Assembly (NCBI GenBank): GCA_003991915.1
Contig: RQTK01000508.1
Location: 42,501-106,500, forward strand
Length of the DNA stretch: 64,000 nucleotides
Direction of reading: 5' to 3'
DNA from: Elysia chlorotica
Lineage: Eukaryota > Mollusca > Gastropoda > Plakobranchidae
Shown: positions 46,491 to 58,195 of the stretch, piece after piece
How the letters are laid out: every line of letters starts with the position of its first letter
Position numbering within the stretch: position 1 is the first letter of the stretch
Notes under the pieces: model-generated
Told to the model about the DNA's origin: nothing
What the model saw: only the letters and a program-made list of their open reading frames with translations
The model's database searches: none
Program-made: the position numbers and the translations under genes

Positions 46491-49400
46491 ATGATGGAGG
46501 AAGCTGAAGACCAGCCTGAGATTGTATCTCATGAAGAAGCTTTACAAGCCGAAAAAGAAGCTCATGAGCGCATGTCTCTCTCAAGAGGTTTGTTCACTTT
46601 TTGCTAATCAATGGCTTTTTAATAGTACATGTATTTAAGAAATAGTATACATGGGTTAAATTGGTTCTAAATTGAAGTTATGCAAATATAATTCATCATC
46701 AGTAGAACATGCTAGTTTATAAATGCTAAACCTACTAATTTTTTCTCTTTTATATGCTGCACTGGAATAACAGAGACAACGCCAACAAAAGATCAGCCTC
46801 CAACTGTCCTTGCTGCTCCATCTCCCCTTCCAGCATTTCTTAGCAATACAATTTCCACACCTAAGGTATTGAGCTCTTAAGTTTTTGTACATGTAGGTAT
46901 TGTACTTGTAGATAACTATTTCCAAGTCTGATTATAATTGTATTTTTTTTTTTGCGTTTGTGTTTGTGTGGTTATCACTGTAAATCTGATCTGCCTCATT
47001 GTCATTGTTTTTTAAAGATGTACTGGCAGAGTCTACTATAATGTTTCACTAATGACTTGATGGTTTACATGTTAATAAATCATGTTGCCTAATGCCTAAT
47101 GTTGCAAGAGTTACCAAATCACCATGATTAGATTTAAAGGCCATTTTAAGGTTTTTACTTGTGAATTAGCATTGCTTTATGTCTTACATTACAAGCAAAT
47201 TTGTATGAAAAGGTATACTGTAGCCACCTTCTCAGAGCAGGTCACTTGTTCAGATGAATATTACTTATCTTTTCCAGACTCCAGCTTTGCCAAAGCAAGC
47301 AAGTGTTCGCCCACCTCAGTCTAATGTTTCCATCGCTGCAAGTCCTGCCCCACCTGGTATTAATGATCAAATTTATATATAAAAACTGTTTTTTTTTAAA
47401 GTATAACATGACAGCTTTGCATACATGTATTGAAATCACGCTTTCTCATCTAAGTTTGCATCCCGGACCACCTAAAAAAAAAAGAAACATTAACATGTGT
47501 TGGTTTAAATACGAATGGAAGGCTTGTCACAGAATTTTAAATTTTTTTTTTAATTTACTAATTTCCTCCAACATCTTATCACGACAAAAAGAATCCCATA
47601 TCTTTGCACAAAATCTATCTAGGGTGTAATCTTTGCACTGGTTGCAATTATTCATAGCTGGGAATTGACTGCAGAAATGCGGACTTACGCTGAGACCTTT
47701 TCTGGATTCCTTGCTTTTCTACTGAAACTGACTTTGCTATAAAAAAAAAAAAAAATTTCTCACAACTGCGGAAAAAAAATATTTTATTTTGACGAACAGA
47801 CTTGTGAGAGTTTGTGTAGGCCTAGTCTAGGCTTTACTCTGGTCATCACTTGCCAGTCAACTTTCAAAATGGCTGCACGGATTGACATTGTGTCCCGAGG
47901 TGAAACAAATGAAGACCACAATGACGTTAAAAACCCAAGGAAATAGCACTGGCTGGACAAACCACACGAGAAACCGCTTAGGCAATGTCATAGAATTTGC
48001 ATTTCCTTGTCAAAACCAGACAATCTCCCCCAACCCAAAAGAATAAAAATTTTCTATTAAATCTATTAATTTTGCAATATTTATTTTATCATTCTCACAT
48101 GCTTATGCTAAAATAATTGTAAAAGACACTTGGTAACATTGATCTTTGTCCTTACATTTAGTAATTTGATTATATCCAGAGAGAAAGTAGACATGATATG
48201 GGCAGAGCAAAGGAGTATGAAAGTAAAAATTAAAGATGTAATTTTACATCGACACTGAACCTATGTCAGGCTTTTAACCACCTGAATTACTTTTTTTTTA
48301 ATTGTGAACCTACATTGTTAGCAAGTTTGATATTATCATTAATATTTTTATTTATTTTTCTTGTTGTTGTTTATTTATTGTTCTAACAGCAGCTCCTCAA
48401 ATTTCACATGAAGACAGAGTAAAAGCAGCTGTGCCAGATCAGAGTGAGCCTGCTGGGAATAGCATTGGTTCAGCGCAGAGTATCTTTGGTTGGCTTGCCG
48501 GAAACAGCCTTGTCAACAAGGTTGTAGAGAAAACAAAGGTGTGCCTTGATTTTTTGATTTTTTTTTATAATAAGAAAATATCAGTAGAGACTCATGTGTT
48601 CAATTTTGTCATCTGTTTGTTCAAGGTTCAGTTGGCTTGTACTAAATTTTTGTTCCTCTCTTTTTCTTTTTCATTTCAAGCCAATGAATTTTTTTTACTG
48701 TATAAAGTAAGAAAACAAATTTTATGGTCTCACTGCTGATGTATCACTTCTATAAATTGAACTACCTATTAAAATACTTGACATTTTGAGATAAACTACA
48801 TGATTTTTTTCCCCCCAGAGCTCCATGGAATCTGTTATCACAACTTTGGATCCCGGCATGAGGGAGATAATTAGTGAGTTAGAACTGTTTAGGTGTGCCT
48901 CCTATTGCTTATGACCAGAACAATACAGCGGAATCAGTTTCAGTTCAATACATACATTAATCTGTATAGGTGACATTTTTTTTTTTTTTGACAGTCCTTA
49001 AGATATTCAATATTTTTGTTTCTTCGTCTCAGGAAATTATTACCTTTTTAAGGATTTTGACAAGGAAAGAACTAAAAGCAGCTATGGTGTGCAGATAGAA
49101 TTTCTCAACAGTTACAAAATAACACCCAATGGAAACTATTACATTTAAATTTATGAAAACTGCCTTTCATTACCTGATGTGCTTTTTGTTTGCAATTATT
49201 TTAGAAAAAGAAAATCATGAAATGGTGTACATTTGACTTTAACACTAAGCCTTTTTTAATGTTTTTTTCTAAATTGACCTCTATTTACTTTATAGCTGTT
49301 AAGCCAGTATCATTCCAGATCAAATTTAAGGGATGTTAAATTTATTGTTGTGGAGTTATTATGTTTCTTGTGTGTTGTGTTAGGTTGGCCTTGGTGCGGG

Positions 49401-52400
49401 GGGCACGGTGGCCCAGGGGTAGAACATCGGCTTCCGCCGCAAAAGGTCCCGAGTTCAAATCCTGGCGGCTGCGTTCCCTACTGGTTGGGTCGGTGTCAGT
49501 ATAATGTGACCGGCAAATAATAATAATAATAATAATGATAATAATAATAATAATTTTATTAATGATGATACATTTTCTAGTCTATGGCAGTTTTGACAGA
49601 TGAAAACTGCAAGTATGTACTGTTTACGGGATTTGTGTTGTGAAAGGAATTATGCTAAACCTCAAAATAATGTTTTGTTTTGTTATAGCAAAGCCAGCAT
49701 GACATATTTATGTTTAGATTACCAACAACAGACATCACCACAATAAGTTATAACCATTTTTCGTCTGAATAGTAATATCTTTCTAATCATTATTTCAATT
49801 TTGTTCCAGATTCTGGAGGAGATATTAATCTTGCAGTCACATCCACCAAAGACAACAAAGTTCTCCCTGTCAGGGAAGCTTTTCAAAAGGTTTTTGGGAG
49901 GGCAACTGTGACAGGCTATGTATGTTATTTCTTTTTCTTGTGTACTTTTAGATTTGGACATTTCAATAACCAAACTCAGACAACAAGAGAATCCTTAATT
50001 CAACAAACAAACACAAATTCATCCAACTATTTTATTTCATATCCATAGCTGCCAAATTTTGAGGAAGCAAATACAGATTTTTAGCCCGATCAGTCAGTGC
50101 AAACCTAATTGATTACCACACTTTTTTGGTTCAGCTATCAATATTGACTTACACTTGTAAGCTTAACCATAAATTTAAAAACTGCACCGAGGACTAGTGT
50201 TATTTAATAAATGTGTTTTTTTGCTTTTGTTTTTCATTTTTGTGAGTGTGTTTTTTGTTTTGTTATTTTTCTTGTTTATTGTCATCTCTAGAGTCAGAAA
50301 CACCATGTCGGCATTATCCAGGCTTTGTGTGAACTAAATATACTATTTTCAAGGTAGTTGGCAAAATAATTTAAGCTTTCTAGCATGCCCAAAGCAATTG
50401 GAACTAATAACATTGTCATTGACTGATCCAACCATTAGGGGACAAATCCAACATTTAATTTGCCCAGTCGTCAGTCTCTAACTAGGCACTTAATGAGAAC
50501 CAGACGCTCTGCCACTTAAGCCAGCTATCCCCTCAAATTCAACTATCTAGTTCCCAATTTATTTAGATCTACATCATCGGGTATCAATTAGATTTAGAAT
50601 ATAAAGCTACAGTCTAGATTCACGAGATGTAGATCCACTTTGGAACGACAGATAGTTTTTGTTTTTGTTTTTTCTTTCTGCGATCGGCAATTTAATGGGG
50701 AATGCCACAAAATGGGTGTGCCCAAAAAGATTGTAAATGTACGAAAATGATAAAAAATCTAGATGTCCATATGGGACATTACAATAATAATCATTAACAA
50801 CAAAATGTTTTAACAATGTCAATATATAATTTATACATTCTAGGCTTTTTAAAGCACCAATTGTGATATGTTAGAAAAGGTAGCATCAGTTTAGCTAAAG
50901 TTGCAACATATTAGCGGCAGGAAACAGCAATCATCCGTTTCAAATCTAGATCAAGCTTAGATTTATGTTCCCGAATCCCGATGACGATATATAAGCCTGG
51001 TGAAATAGATTAGTGAAAGCTGTGAAGAGAATTTAAATAATTTAGCCAAGGAATATTTTTTTTAACTCATCCAAAAATAGACCCAAGAGGAACGCAGTCA
51101 CAACCTAGTAGTAGTATGGTAAAATCCAAGATCTTGTATAGTATGTAACATCTTTGTGTAAATGCAATTATGCGCCATCTACCGGAAGTGTGTGTGTGCC
51201 TATGTGAAAGACTGGCAGCGATTGTGCCTAGCACTACAAAATATGAAATTGTTTATCTGATTGTTAAGAACTGTGAGGTGACCGGCGATTGGCAGCGAAG
51301 ATAGTCCAAAGTCTAAATCAGTGTAATTGGTCGCCCAAAAACTGGATTCTTAGAAACAAACTCTCTGCCTTGCACCACAAAACAAAGCCAGGAAATTCCC
51401 GGATGGACAGATTGCCGGCGGCGGAAGCATAATTGCCGCGATAGTGTTACACTATTTACCACATTTTTTACTTAAAAGAGCCGCGTGTGAACGATAAATC
51501 TGCAAGTTGATTAGAGACTCTGCCTATCCCAGTGCCACGAAGCGGAGGGGGTACTTATGAGACGTTAAAAACGTGAATGGACCCAGTAAAGGGCTGGGCT
51601 AACCGGGTGTTATTGCCGACAATGGTAGCAAGTACTGAGTGATCAATGGAACACCCAATTTTTAGATGGATGCTGAGAAATAATTTGTTCAACCAGATAC
51701 AATAGGACGCACTCAGGAGGTCAAATACGTATTATATGTACTTTTTTATTTCTTTGAGTAATAATGAGGGATTGTGCTGCTTATTTAATCTTGTCATACA
51801 ATATACAGTTTTGATGATTTCTATTCATTTGTTGTCTTGAATGCAGGCTAGCCAAGCCACCACTGCAGCTCAGCCTGTTGGTTTCACTGCAGGCTTGAAA
51901 GGGGCCGAAGAAAGAATAAGCAACCTGAGGAAGGCTGGGGACATTTCCTCAGATCTCACTGTGGTATCGGTGGAAGGTTTCATCGTTGAGATTTTGCCAG
52001 ATAGGTAATATCTTTTTCATTGTTATGCACTAACCTTCAAGATTAGAGGCCAAGTCTTCAGTGTAAAATATAAGTCATATTTTAAATTGAAAGCTTTTTT
52101 TTATCTTAACAACTGCGTTAGGTAGTGTGTTATAGATATCCGTTCGGTTTTTTAAGCTCTTCTGCAAGTTTGAATTTGCTTAGAGTGACATACTTCATTG
52201 GGGAATAGACAGGCAAGTCTTTTATCGCAACAAGAAATAGTAGATTCTAGGCATCCCTTAAGGTTAAGCTATCTAGTGGAGCTGAGAAAATTATATTCTT
52301 TTACTCTATCCCAATGGATGCTTCTTTAGCAAAATTTTAGGGAGGAAAGCCAATCGTTTCATGGGACACATCATGTCTTCATTAACTGTGCTTGCTGAGT

Positions 52401-54777
52401 TTTGGAGGAAAAGTATTCTTAATCCTAAATACAATGGAACCTTCCCTGATGATGACTTTTCATTGACTCTTTTGCATTTTCCCTCTATTTGGCCCATCGC
52501 GACCACCTGCTCAATGCGACCTCAGGCATCATATGATCCAACCAAAACAGACAAAACCCTGTCCAAAGTCAGGGCCTCTTTGTTATCAAAGAATACATTT
52601 CGGAGAAATAAGGCTGTACATAAAAGAGGGAGGGGTGGGTGGGGAGGGAGATATGTTTACTGGTACACAATGGGTACTGAGGACACTGACAGTGTGTCTC
52701 TTGCGTCAAGGTAAAGTTGTGATCGATCAACGTAAGACTAAGAGAGGGGTAGGGTCAGACCACATACATGTAGAGTCTGTGGGTTGTGGCACAAAGCCTT
52801 TCTTCAAGGGCCGTTCTGTGTAAGTGGGCGTACAAAGGATATGGACGATCATGAGGAAAACTTTTTTTTAAAGGAAAATGTAAGCTAAATACAACTGAGA
52901 GAAGGAAAAAGTATAGAGAGGAATAGATGATTAGAAACAAAAACAACTAGAAAATAAAAGACACACATAAAGAACAAAAAATGTCAGTAGACAGATAGAA
53001 ACATGAGAGAGATAGAGACAGACAGACACATAGACAAACAGACTCACACACACACACATGGAAAGAAGAGAAAATGCTAAAGGGAAAGAAAACCCAGAAC
53101 GGTTGAATGATAGCTGTAGTAGAGGGGATGCAGACATGTAGATATAGGCTAGTTCTAGATCTACACCTACAAATAAAGCCAATCTAAACTGCTCTAATTG
53201 AAAGGGCCTGTGGAAGACTATGGAACACCGACAGTTTAGTGATGACAATTTCATATTATGTTAAGTAACAGGATAGATCTAATTTTTTTGTTCATTTTTG
53301 TGAATTGAAATTGGCACAAGCTGGCTTTGGATACTACTGCCGACCATTTGACCATTAGTAGGAAAATGTAAGTGCTCCATGGACCTTTATTGCCAAAGAC
53401 GACTACCTGTCCATGGTTACTACTTTTGTCTATGATCTTCAGTGGCTACCATGGGCATGTTTGACTGTAATGAGAATTTGAATTCAATGGTGACTCTAGC
53501 AAATGTATGACTTGTAATGTTAGGAAAGGGTATTATCACAAATGAGTAACATTGCTATCTATGTAAAAGTTCTGTTTATTTAACTTAAGGTTACAGTATT
53601 GAGACTTGTGCATATATTTGGAAATAGTTGACAGTTTTGTTTTAAGTACGAAAAAAAAAAAGGCAGCCCTCTCGATTAAATGATGTCCAAGTTGTTGTCA
53701 AAGCTGAAGTCAAAGAAGAAATTAGTCTGTGAATAATTAACGAAAAGTATTGCTATCACAAAACTGCTGTTTTTTTTATAGGACAATACTTTTGGTAAAT
53801 TTTGAATTTTTTTTTTTACAGATTTTCATATAAGCAATATTTTTTTCCCTGAGTATAATATTTTGTGCCTTTGTTTTTCAAATGGTTTGAAATGAGCTGC
53901 TTGCTGCTCAAAGATCCTTCTCTTTTTATAGGACAATACTTTTGGTAAATTTCGAGTTTGGAATTTTATCCATTACAGATTTCCATAAAAGCAATATTTT
54001 TCCCCTGAGTATAATATTTTGTGCCTTTGTTTTTCAGATGGTTTGAAATGAGTTGCTTGCTGCTCAAAGATCCTTCTCATGGTATTGAAGTGCAGACCTT
54101 TTCACAGCCCACTTTTATTCCAACTGAATATGTTTTGACTGCTCAAGACAAGACACCCTTAGACTATCCCCTCAGGTATTACTTTATACAAGAAAATGAT
54201 GTGCGTCTTTCTTTCGTAATGACAGGCAGTGTTGATGGGTATGGCTGCAATTTTCTCTTTAAAATCTTATTTCTTAATAATTTTTTCCCCTTTAAAGACT
54301 GATGAAAGCAATGTACATGAAGGGCTATGAAAATGAACACGTATGCAGCTCCTTTAGTTTATCTTAGTTGGGGTTGAATGCATTGCAGAATTTACAAGGG
54401 CTATTTGTTTTTATTTCAATACAGTCTCTAAAACGTGGACATTATAGACCTACATTTGGTTATTATTTAAGTTTCTGAAGCTGTCTTTACTGTTCCCATC
54501 GTTAAAAAACAAGAACAAAAAAAACTTTTGAGTTATAAAAAGTTCTTATCTTAAACTGTGCCATCTGAAAATCTAAAATGATTTCTCTTGTTTTTGTAGA
54601 TGGTCTGGACTGGCAGTAACAATTGGAGAAGTGATTGAAACAGCAAAGCCTCACATTGGTCATGCAGATTGGCAGATGGTTCTCTCTGGTGTATCAAGAC
54701 AGCAATCTCTCAAGTTGGCGGCACTCAGCCTGGCATCTATGTACAAGCAGAAGCTCCCCACATCTTTTGTATCTTAG
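46491..54777 (+). CDS. PRRC1: PRRC1 homologue (proline-rich coiled-coil 1), complete
   Basis: Nine coding exons: 46491..46587, 46774..46865, 47278..47356, 48390..48538, 48819..48873, 49810..49919, 51847..52004, 54038..54175 and 54600..54777. All are GT-AG with phases closing at 351 codons plus TAG; human PRRC1 is 445 aa. The start MMEE matches the human start. Residues about 33-90 are rich in Pro, Ala and Ser (exons 2-3) but much shorter than the human proline-rich region, which explains the length difference. Then come the GWLAGNSLVNKVVEKTK helix, SVITTLDPGM, and the conserved domain with QPVGFTAGLKGAEERI, DYPLRWSGLAVTIGEV and MYKQKLP. From family knowledge, PRRC1 is a Golgi/ER-exit-site protein with a fold like inosine/xanthosine triphosphatases, linked to PKA and COPII; its enzymatic status is unsettled. 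Exon 8 is preceded by a partial duplicate. Secure. Confidence 0.96.
49397..49515 (+). mobile_element. SINE 5' half, same family, with (AAT)n tail
   Basis: Head GGTGGCCCAGGGGTAGAACA, B-box GAGTTCAAATCC and the central CCCTACTGGTTGGGTCGGTG domain closely match the copy at 14.8 kb. It breaks off after TGTGACCGGC and continues as an (AAT)n run to about 49552. It lies inside PRRC1 intron 5. Confidence 0.85.
50420..50533 (-). mobile_element. Diverged tRNA-derived SINE head
   Basis: On the minus strand GATAGCTGGCTTAAGTGGCA and AGAGCGTCTGGTTC form an A-box-like head; the central domain is visible as reversed GACTGATCCAACCATTAGGG. It lies in PRRC1 intron 6. Confidence 0.55.
53781..53930 (+). repeat. 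Tandem duplicate of PRRC1 intron 7 end plus first 42 bases of exon 8
   Basis: The 150-bp unit at 53781..53930 is repeated directly at 53931..54080. Both begin GGACAATACTTTTGGTAAAT and run through the polypyrimidine tract into the exon 8 coding start. In the upstream copy the acceptor dinucleotide reads AA (CAA at 53879..53881) instead of AG, so it should not splice. Its exon part (53882..53922) encodes the same WFEMSCLLLKDPS residues with one silent difference from the real exon at 54038. The duplication therefore looks recent, and the left copy is a pseudo-exon. Confidence 0.9.
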
Positions 54778-57700
54778 TTTGACCAAGAGGTACCCCATGG
54801 TTAAAAAATACAGTTGATGCCTCTTTGGTCGATTTTCATTTAACTGATTCTTTTTTCATGGGTTCTCCTTCCATAAATTTTTTATTACACTTACAGTGTA
54901 CTACAATGGGCACATAACTCAATTTCTATTATACATTGGTGTTTGCAGGTATGACCCTTGGAAATCGACTTAAATGATGTTGACTGTATACAATAGGGTG
55001 CAACTGGCACACCAGAATCGCCAGTCTCTTTCAACATTGTTGCATTGTATGCAACTGAACAGGGTTGTCCCGGTATTAGTTTCCACAACTGTCTTTTCAG
55101 GTTTTACTTTTTCTTTGGCAATATGACAATATAAAGGGATATAAAGGGACTTGTTTTAACATTTCAACTTCTCATTTAAATTCCCTTGTCATGCTTATAT
55201 TGAAAGCATGCTGTTACATTTTTCTAACGCTGAGGGATGATGTCTCTGTAGAATTTCTCTTCTTCTACTCGGGTGATTTATGCACAGGGAAACTTCTGGG
55301 AATGTACTCTGGTTACACTCATTATGGTTTGTGTTCCCTTGATGACTCTCAATACATAAGAAAAAATATCATCTGTTACCTATTTCCAAAACTGGAGTGA
55401 ACAAAAACTCACTTCTCACTTTGAACTCTCTTTCCTACTTATCTTTAAACATTGTTAATGAGTTTTGAGTGGACCTTTTTTAAAAAGTAATAACTTCTTA
55501 AATTCCTATGATTGCAATTCCTGCAACAGAAAAAGTAACTGGGGCATCTCAAATTGTTTTTTAACAAAATTTGGCTATTTTGTTTGTACAGATTGAACGA
55601 CAGATTTTTGGAAATAAAAATAAATTAAAATGTACATTTTGATCTATTTTATCAAACCTTTGGAGATCTTTTAAAAAATTCTAGAGGCCAGCTCTCTTTG
55701 GTCTAGACTTAACGTAGTTTCAATTATCTGGAATTAAATGCAGCCATTTGAAGCAAAGTTAAGAAATGGTTATATTATTGTTGGAAATGTTGTCTAAGCC
55801 TTTGCTGTTCACATAAAAAAAATCCTGGAGTTAAAAGTACAGCCTCCAAACAATAAACAATATTAAGCATGTGATCCCTGATTCCTAATGTCAGGGAAAG
55901 GTAGTGAGTTGAATCAGTGTCATCACATTGGGCCTTACATTGTAGCAATCTTAATTGATAACTTGATCTACACTTGTGATATATATAATTTCTGAATGTA
56001 AATAAAAACGGAGCGCTGTAGTTTTATCAACATTGTTATAGCCTTTGAGTTGGCTGATGTTATTTTTGGAAGAGATACAGTATTTTTCTGTCTATTTATG
56101 TGGTTTAAAATGTATGGATTTGCCCTCTGTCCGACAATTCATAGATACTTTAAAGTATTTTTTGAAGAATGATATATCAGATGTTTATCGAAATTAGGGG
56201 CAGTATTATATAAATGAATGAAATGATATCTGAAAATTACATCCAAAATCAACGGACTGAGTTACATGCATTGCTTTTTGTTATACATATATTTTCTAAT
56301 TTTTTGTTAACCCCCGCACTTTTGTATCCACACCATCACACTTTTAAGAAAATCTACTGCTAGCTTGTATGCATGGCTTTTTTCAGATATTACAAATCAC
56401 AATAAAAACTTTTGGACCCATTTAAAATTAGTATTTAATAATTATTTTTTTTTTATTAAGTAATGGATTTTCTGTACTCTTCAATCTTTGAGTTAATTTC
56501 TGGTATGGCATAATTATCTTCATATGTCCAAGTTATGCTCAAAATTGAAATTGATGCTAGCAATACTGATAAGAACAATTTTATTCCAAAATATTGATGA
56601 AGAGAAGTAAACTACATAGTGTGGACCATGAACAACAGCTAAATGTTTGTCTCTTAGCATAAAAAAAAAAAAGAAAAAACATTCACATGAATGTGTTTTG
56701 GTAATGAGCATTAGTTCAAGATCCAAGTTAGTGTAGAATTCAGGTGTTTGTTCACAGATCAATAGTTATTTGGACCAGTTATCTTCGCTTCAAACTCAAC
56801 AGGGATCTAATCTAAAATTAGCCCTTCATAAAATTGTAAATTGTATCCCATATTCTTACATGAAAAAGACCATCATGTCTTTTTTATTTCCCAGTACCTG
56901 TATTTACTCAGTGCATTAGCTTGGTTAAAAAATGTACCTGGTCTACAGTTGAACTCGGAAAACACATGTCTGTGATTTTTCCTGTTATAAGATTATTTGT
57001 AAGCTCTGTATAAGATGACGTGTATTCTTTAACTTTAAATACACTTAAGTGTAGAAATATTAAATTTATTGTGCTTGCTGAAGGTGCAACTCATCTTAAT
57101 TTTTAGTGGATATGGTGCTGTTTTTTTGTTTTTCTAACCTTGATAAAAATTATCTCTTTGTATAAAAAAGATGACAATTTATTTAATTGCCTGTGAATGC
57201 CTTCTCTCTTTTCAAAATGATTGTCTTGCAATCAGCTCTTCTCCAATTTTTTTCAACTGACTCTTATTTTATTTTGCAAAGTTGATGCTAAATTCTGTGT
57301 TCTACCATAATAGTAGCAATAACAATAAAATGTAAAATGTGGTGCAGAGTAGAAGGGTAATAAAGTTGTTTTTTTTAAGGACCCATTTATTTTTGCCTTT
57401 CATTTTTTTTTGTATGTTGTTATATTGTATTAACTTTTCATTGAAGCTTTCATCAAGAAGATACAGATTGCTTATGATTTCTTTTCGTTACTCGCTCTAT
57501 CACCTTTGATTTAGTCAAAATGAACTTGTGTTATATTGTTTATGGCAAATTTTGACAAAGCATGAACATTTTTCAGGATATTTTTTTTTCTCAATTAAGT
57601 GGCAGCCTTCATTCAGAAAACTTGGAAATACTTGTTACACAAACCTGTGCATCAGCTTTGTTGAGACATATATCAAATCTCATCCACCTCTATATAATGG

Positions 57701-58195
57701 ATAAAAAAAGCCATATACTTTTAAAGTGGGATCTGCGTTATACTATTTCTAAGGCATACATTTCCTCTTTTGATTTTACTTAAAAGTCAAAATACAAAAT
57801 ATGGATAAAAATTAAAACAAACTTTTTAGTAATCGCCAAGAGGTTTATCGCAAGCAAATTCGACTGTATTTAGACTAACACCTTAAAAAAATATTTCAGT
57901 ATTTCATAAAGTTATGTAAATCTTAGCAAGAATAGATTTTTTTCAGCAGCTATCCCCCAAAACAAAAGTTTATATCAACTGTGTTTCCGTAGATATTTTT
58001 TATTTCATTTTTTACCCTTAAAAATTACTGGCAGTAATTTGACAAGTTCTGAATTAAATTATAAGGTAAGAGAACACAAAACTTTTTTCTTTCTTTCTTA
58101 ATCTTGAAGACTTGACAATTAGCCAAAACATTGAAAAGCAAAAAATATTAAAATTTTGATCATTTTATTTTATTGCTGCAAATTTTTAAGATCAA
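54778..58195. other. Tail-to-tail spacer of PRRC1 and POLG
   Basis: AT-rich, few repeats. PRRC1 3'UTR probably occupies its left part; AATAAA-like sites occur around 55612 and 55999. No coding sequence recognised. Confidence 0.6.
58164..58174 (-). terminator. Candidate POLG poly(A) signals
   Basis: Two overlapping-spaced TTTATT hexamers on the plus strand (AATAAA on the minus strand) lie 22-32 bases past the POLG stop codon. Position and sequence suit a very short 3'UTR, but AATAAA is frequent in such AT-rich DNA. Confidence 0.4.

Noticed and set aside
52306-52823. Overlapping 96- and 117-codon plus-strand frames in PRRC1 intron 7
   Set aside because: No recognisable domain, no splice logic with PRRC1, and the PRRC1 phases close without them.
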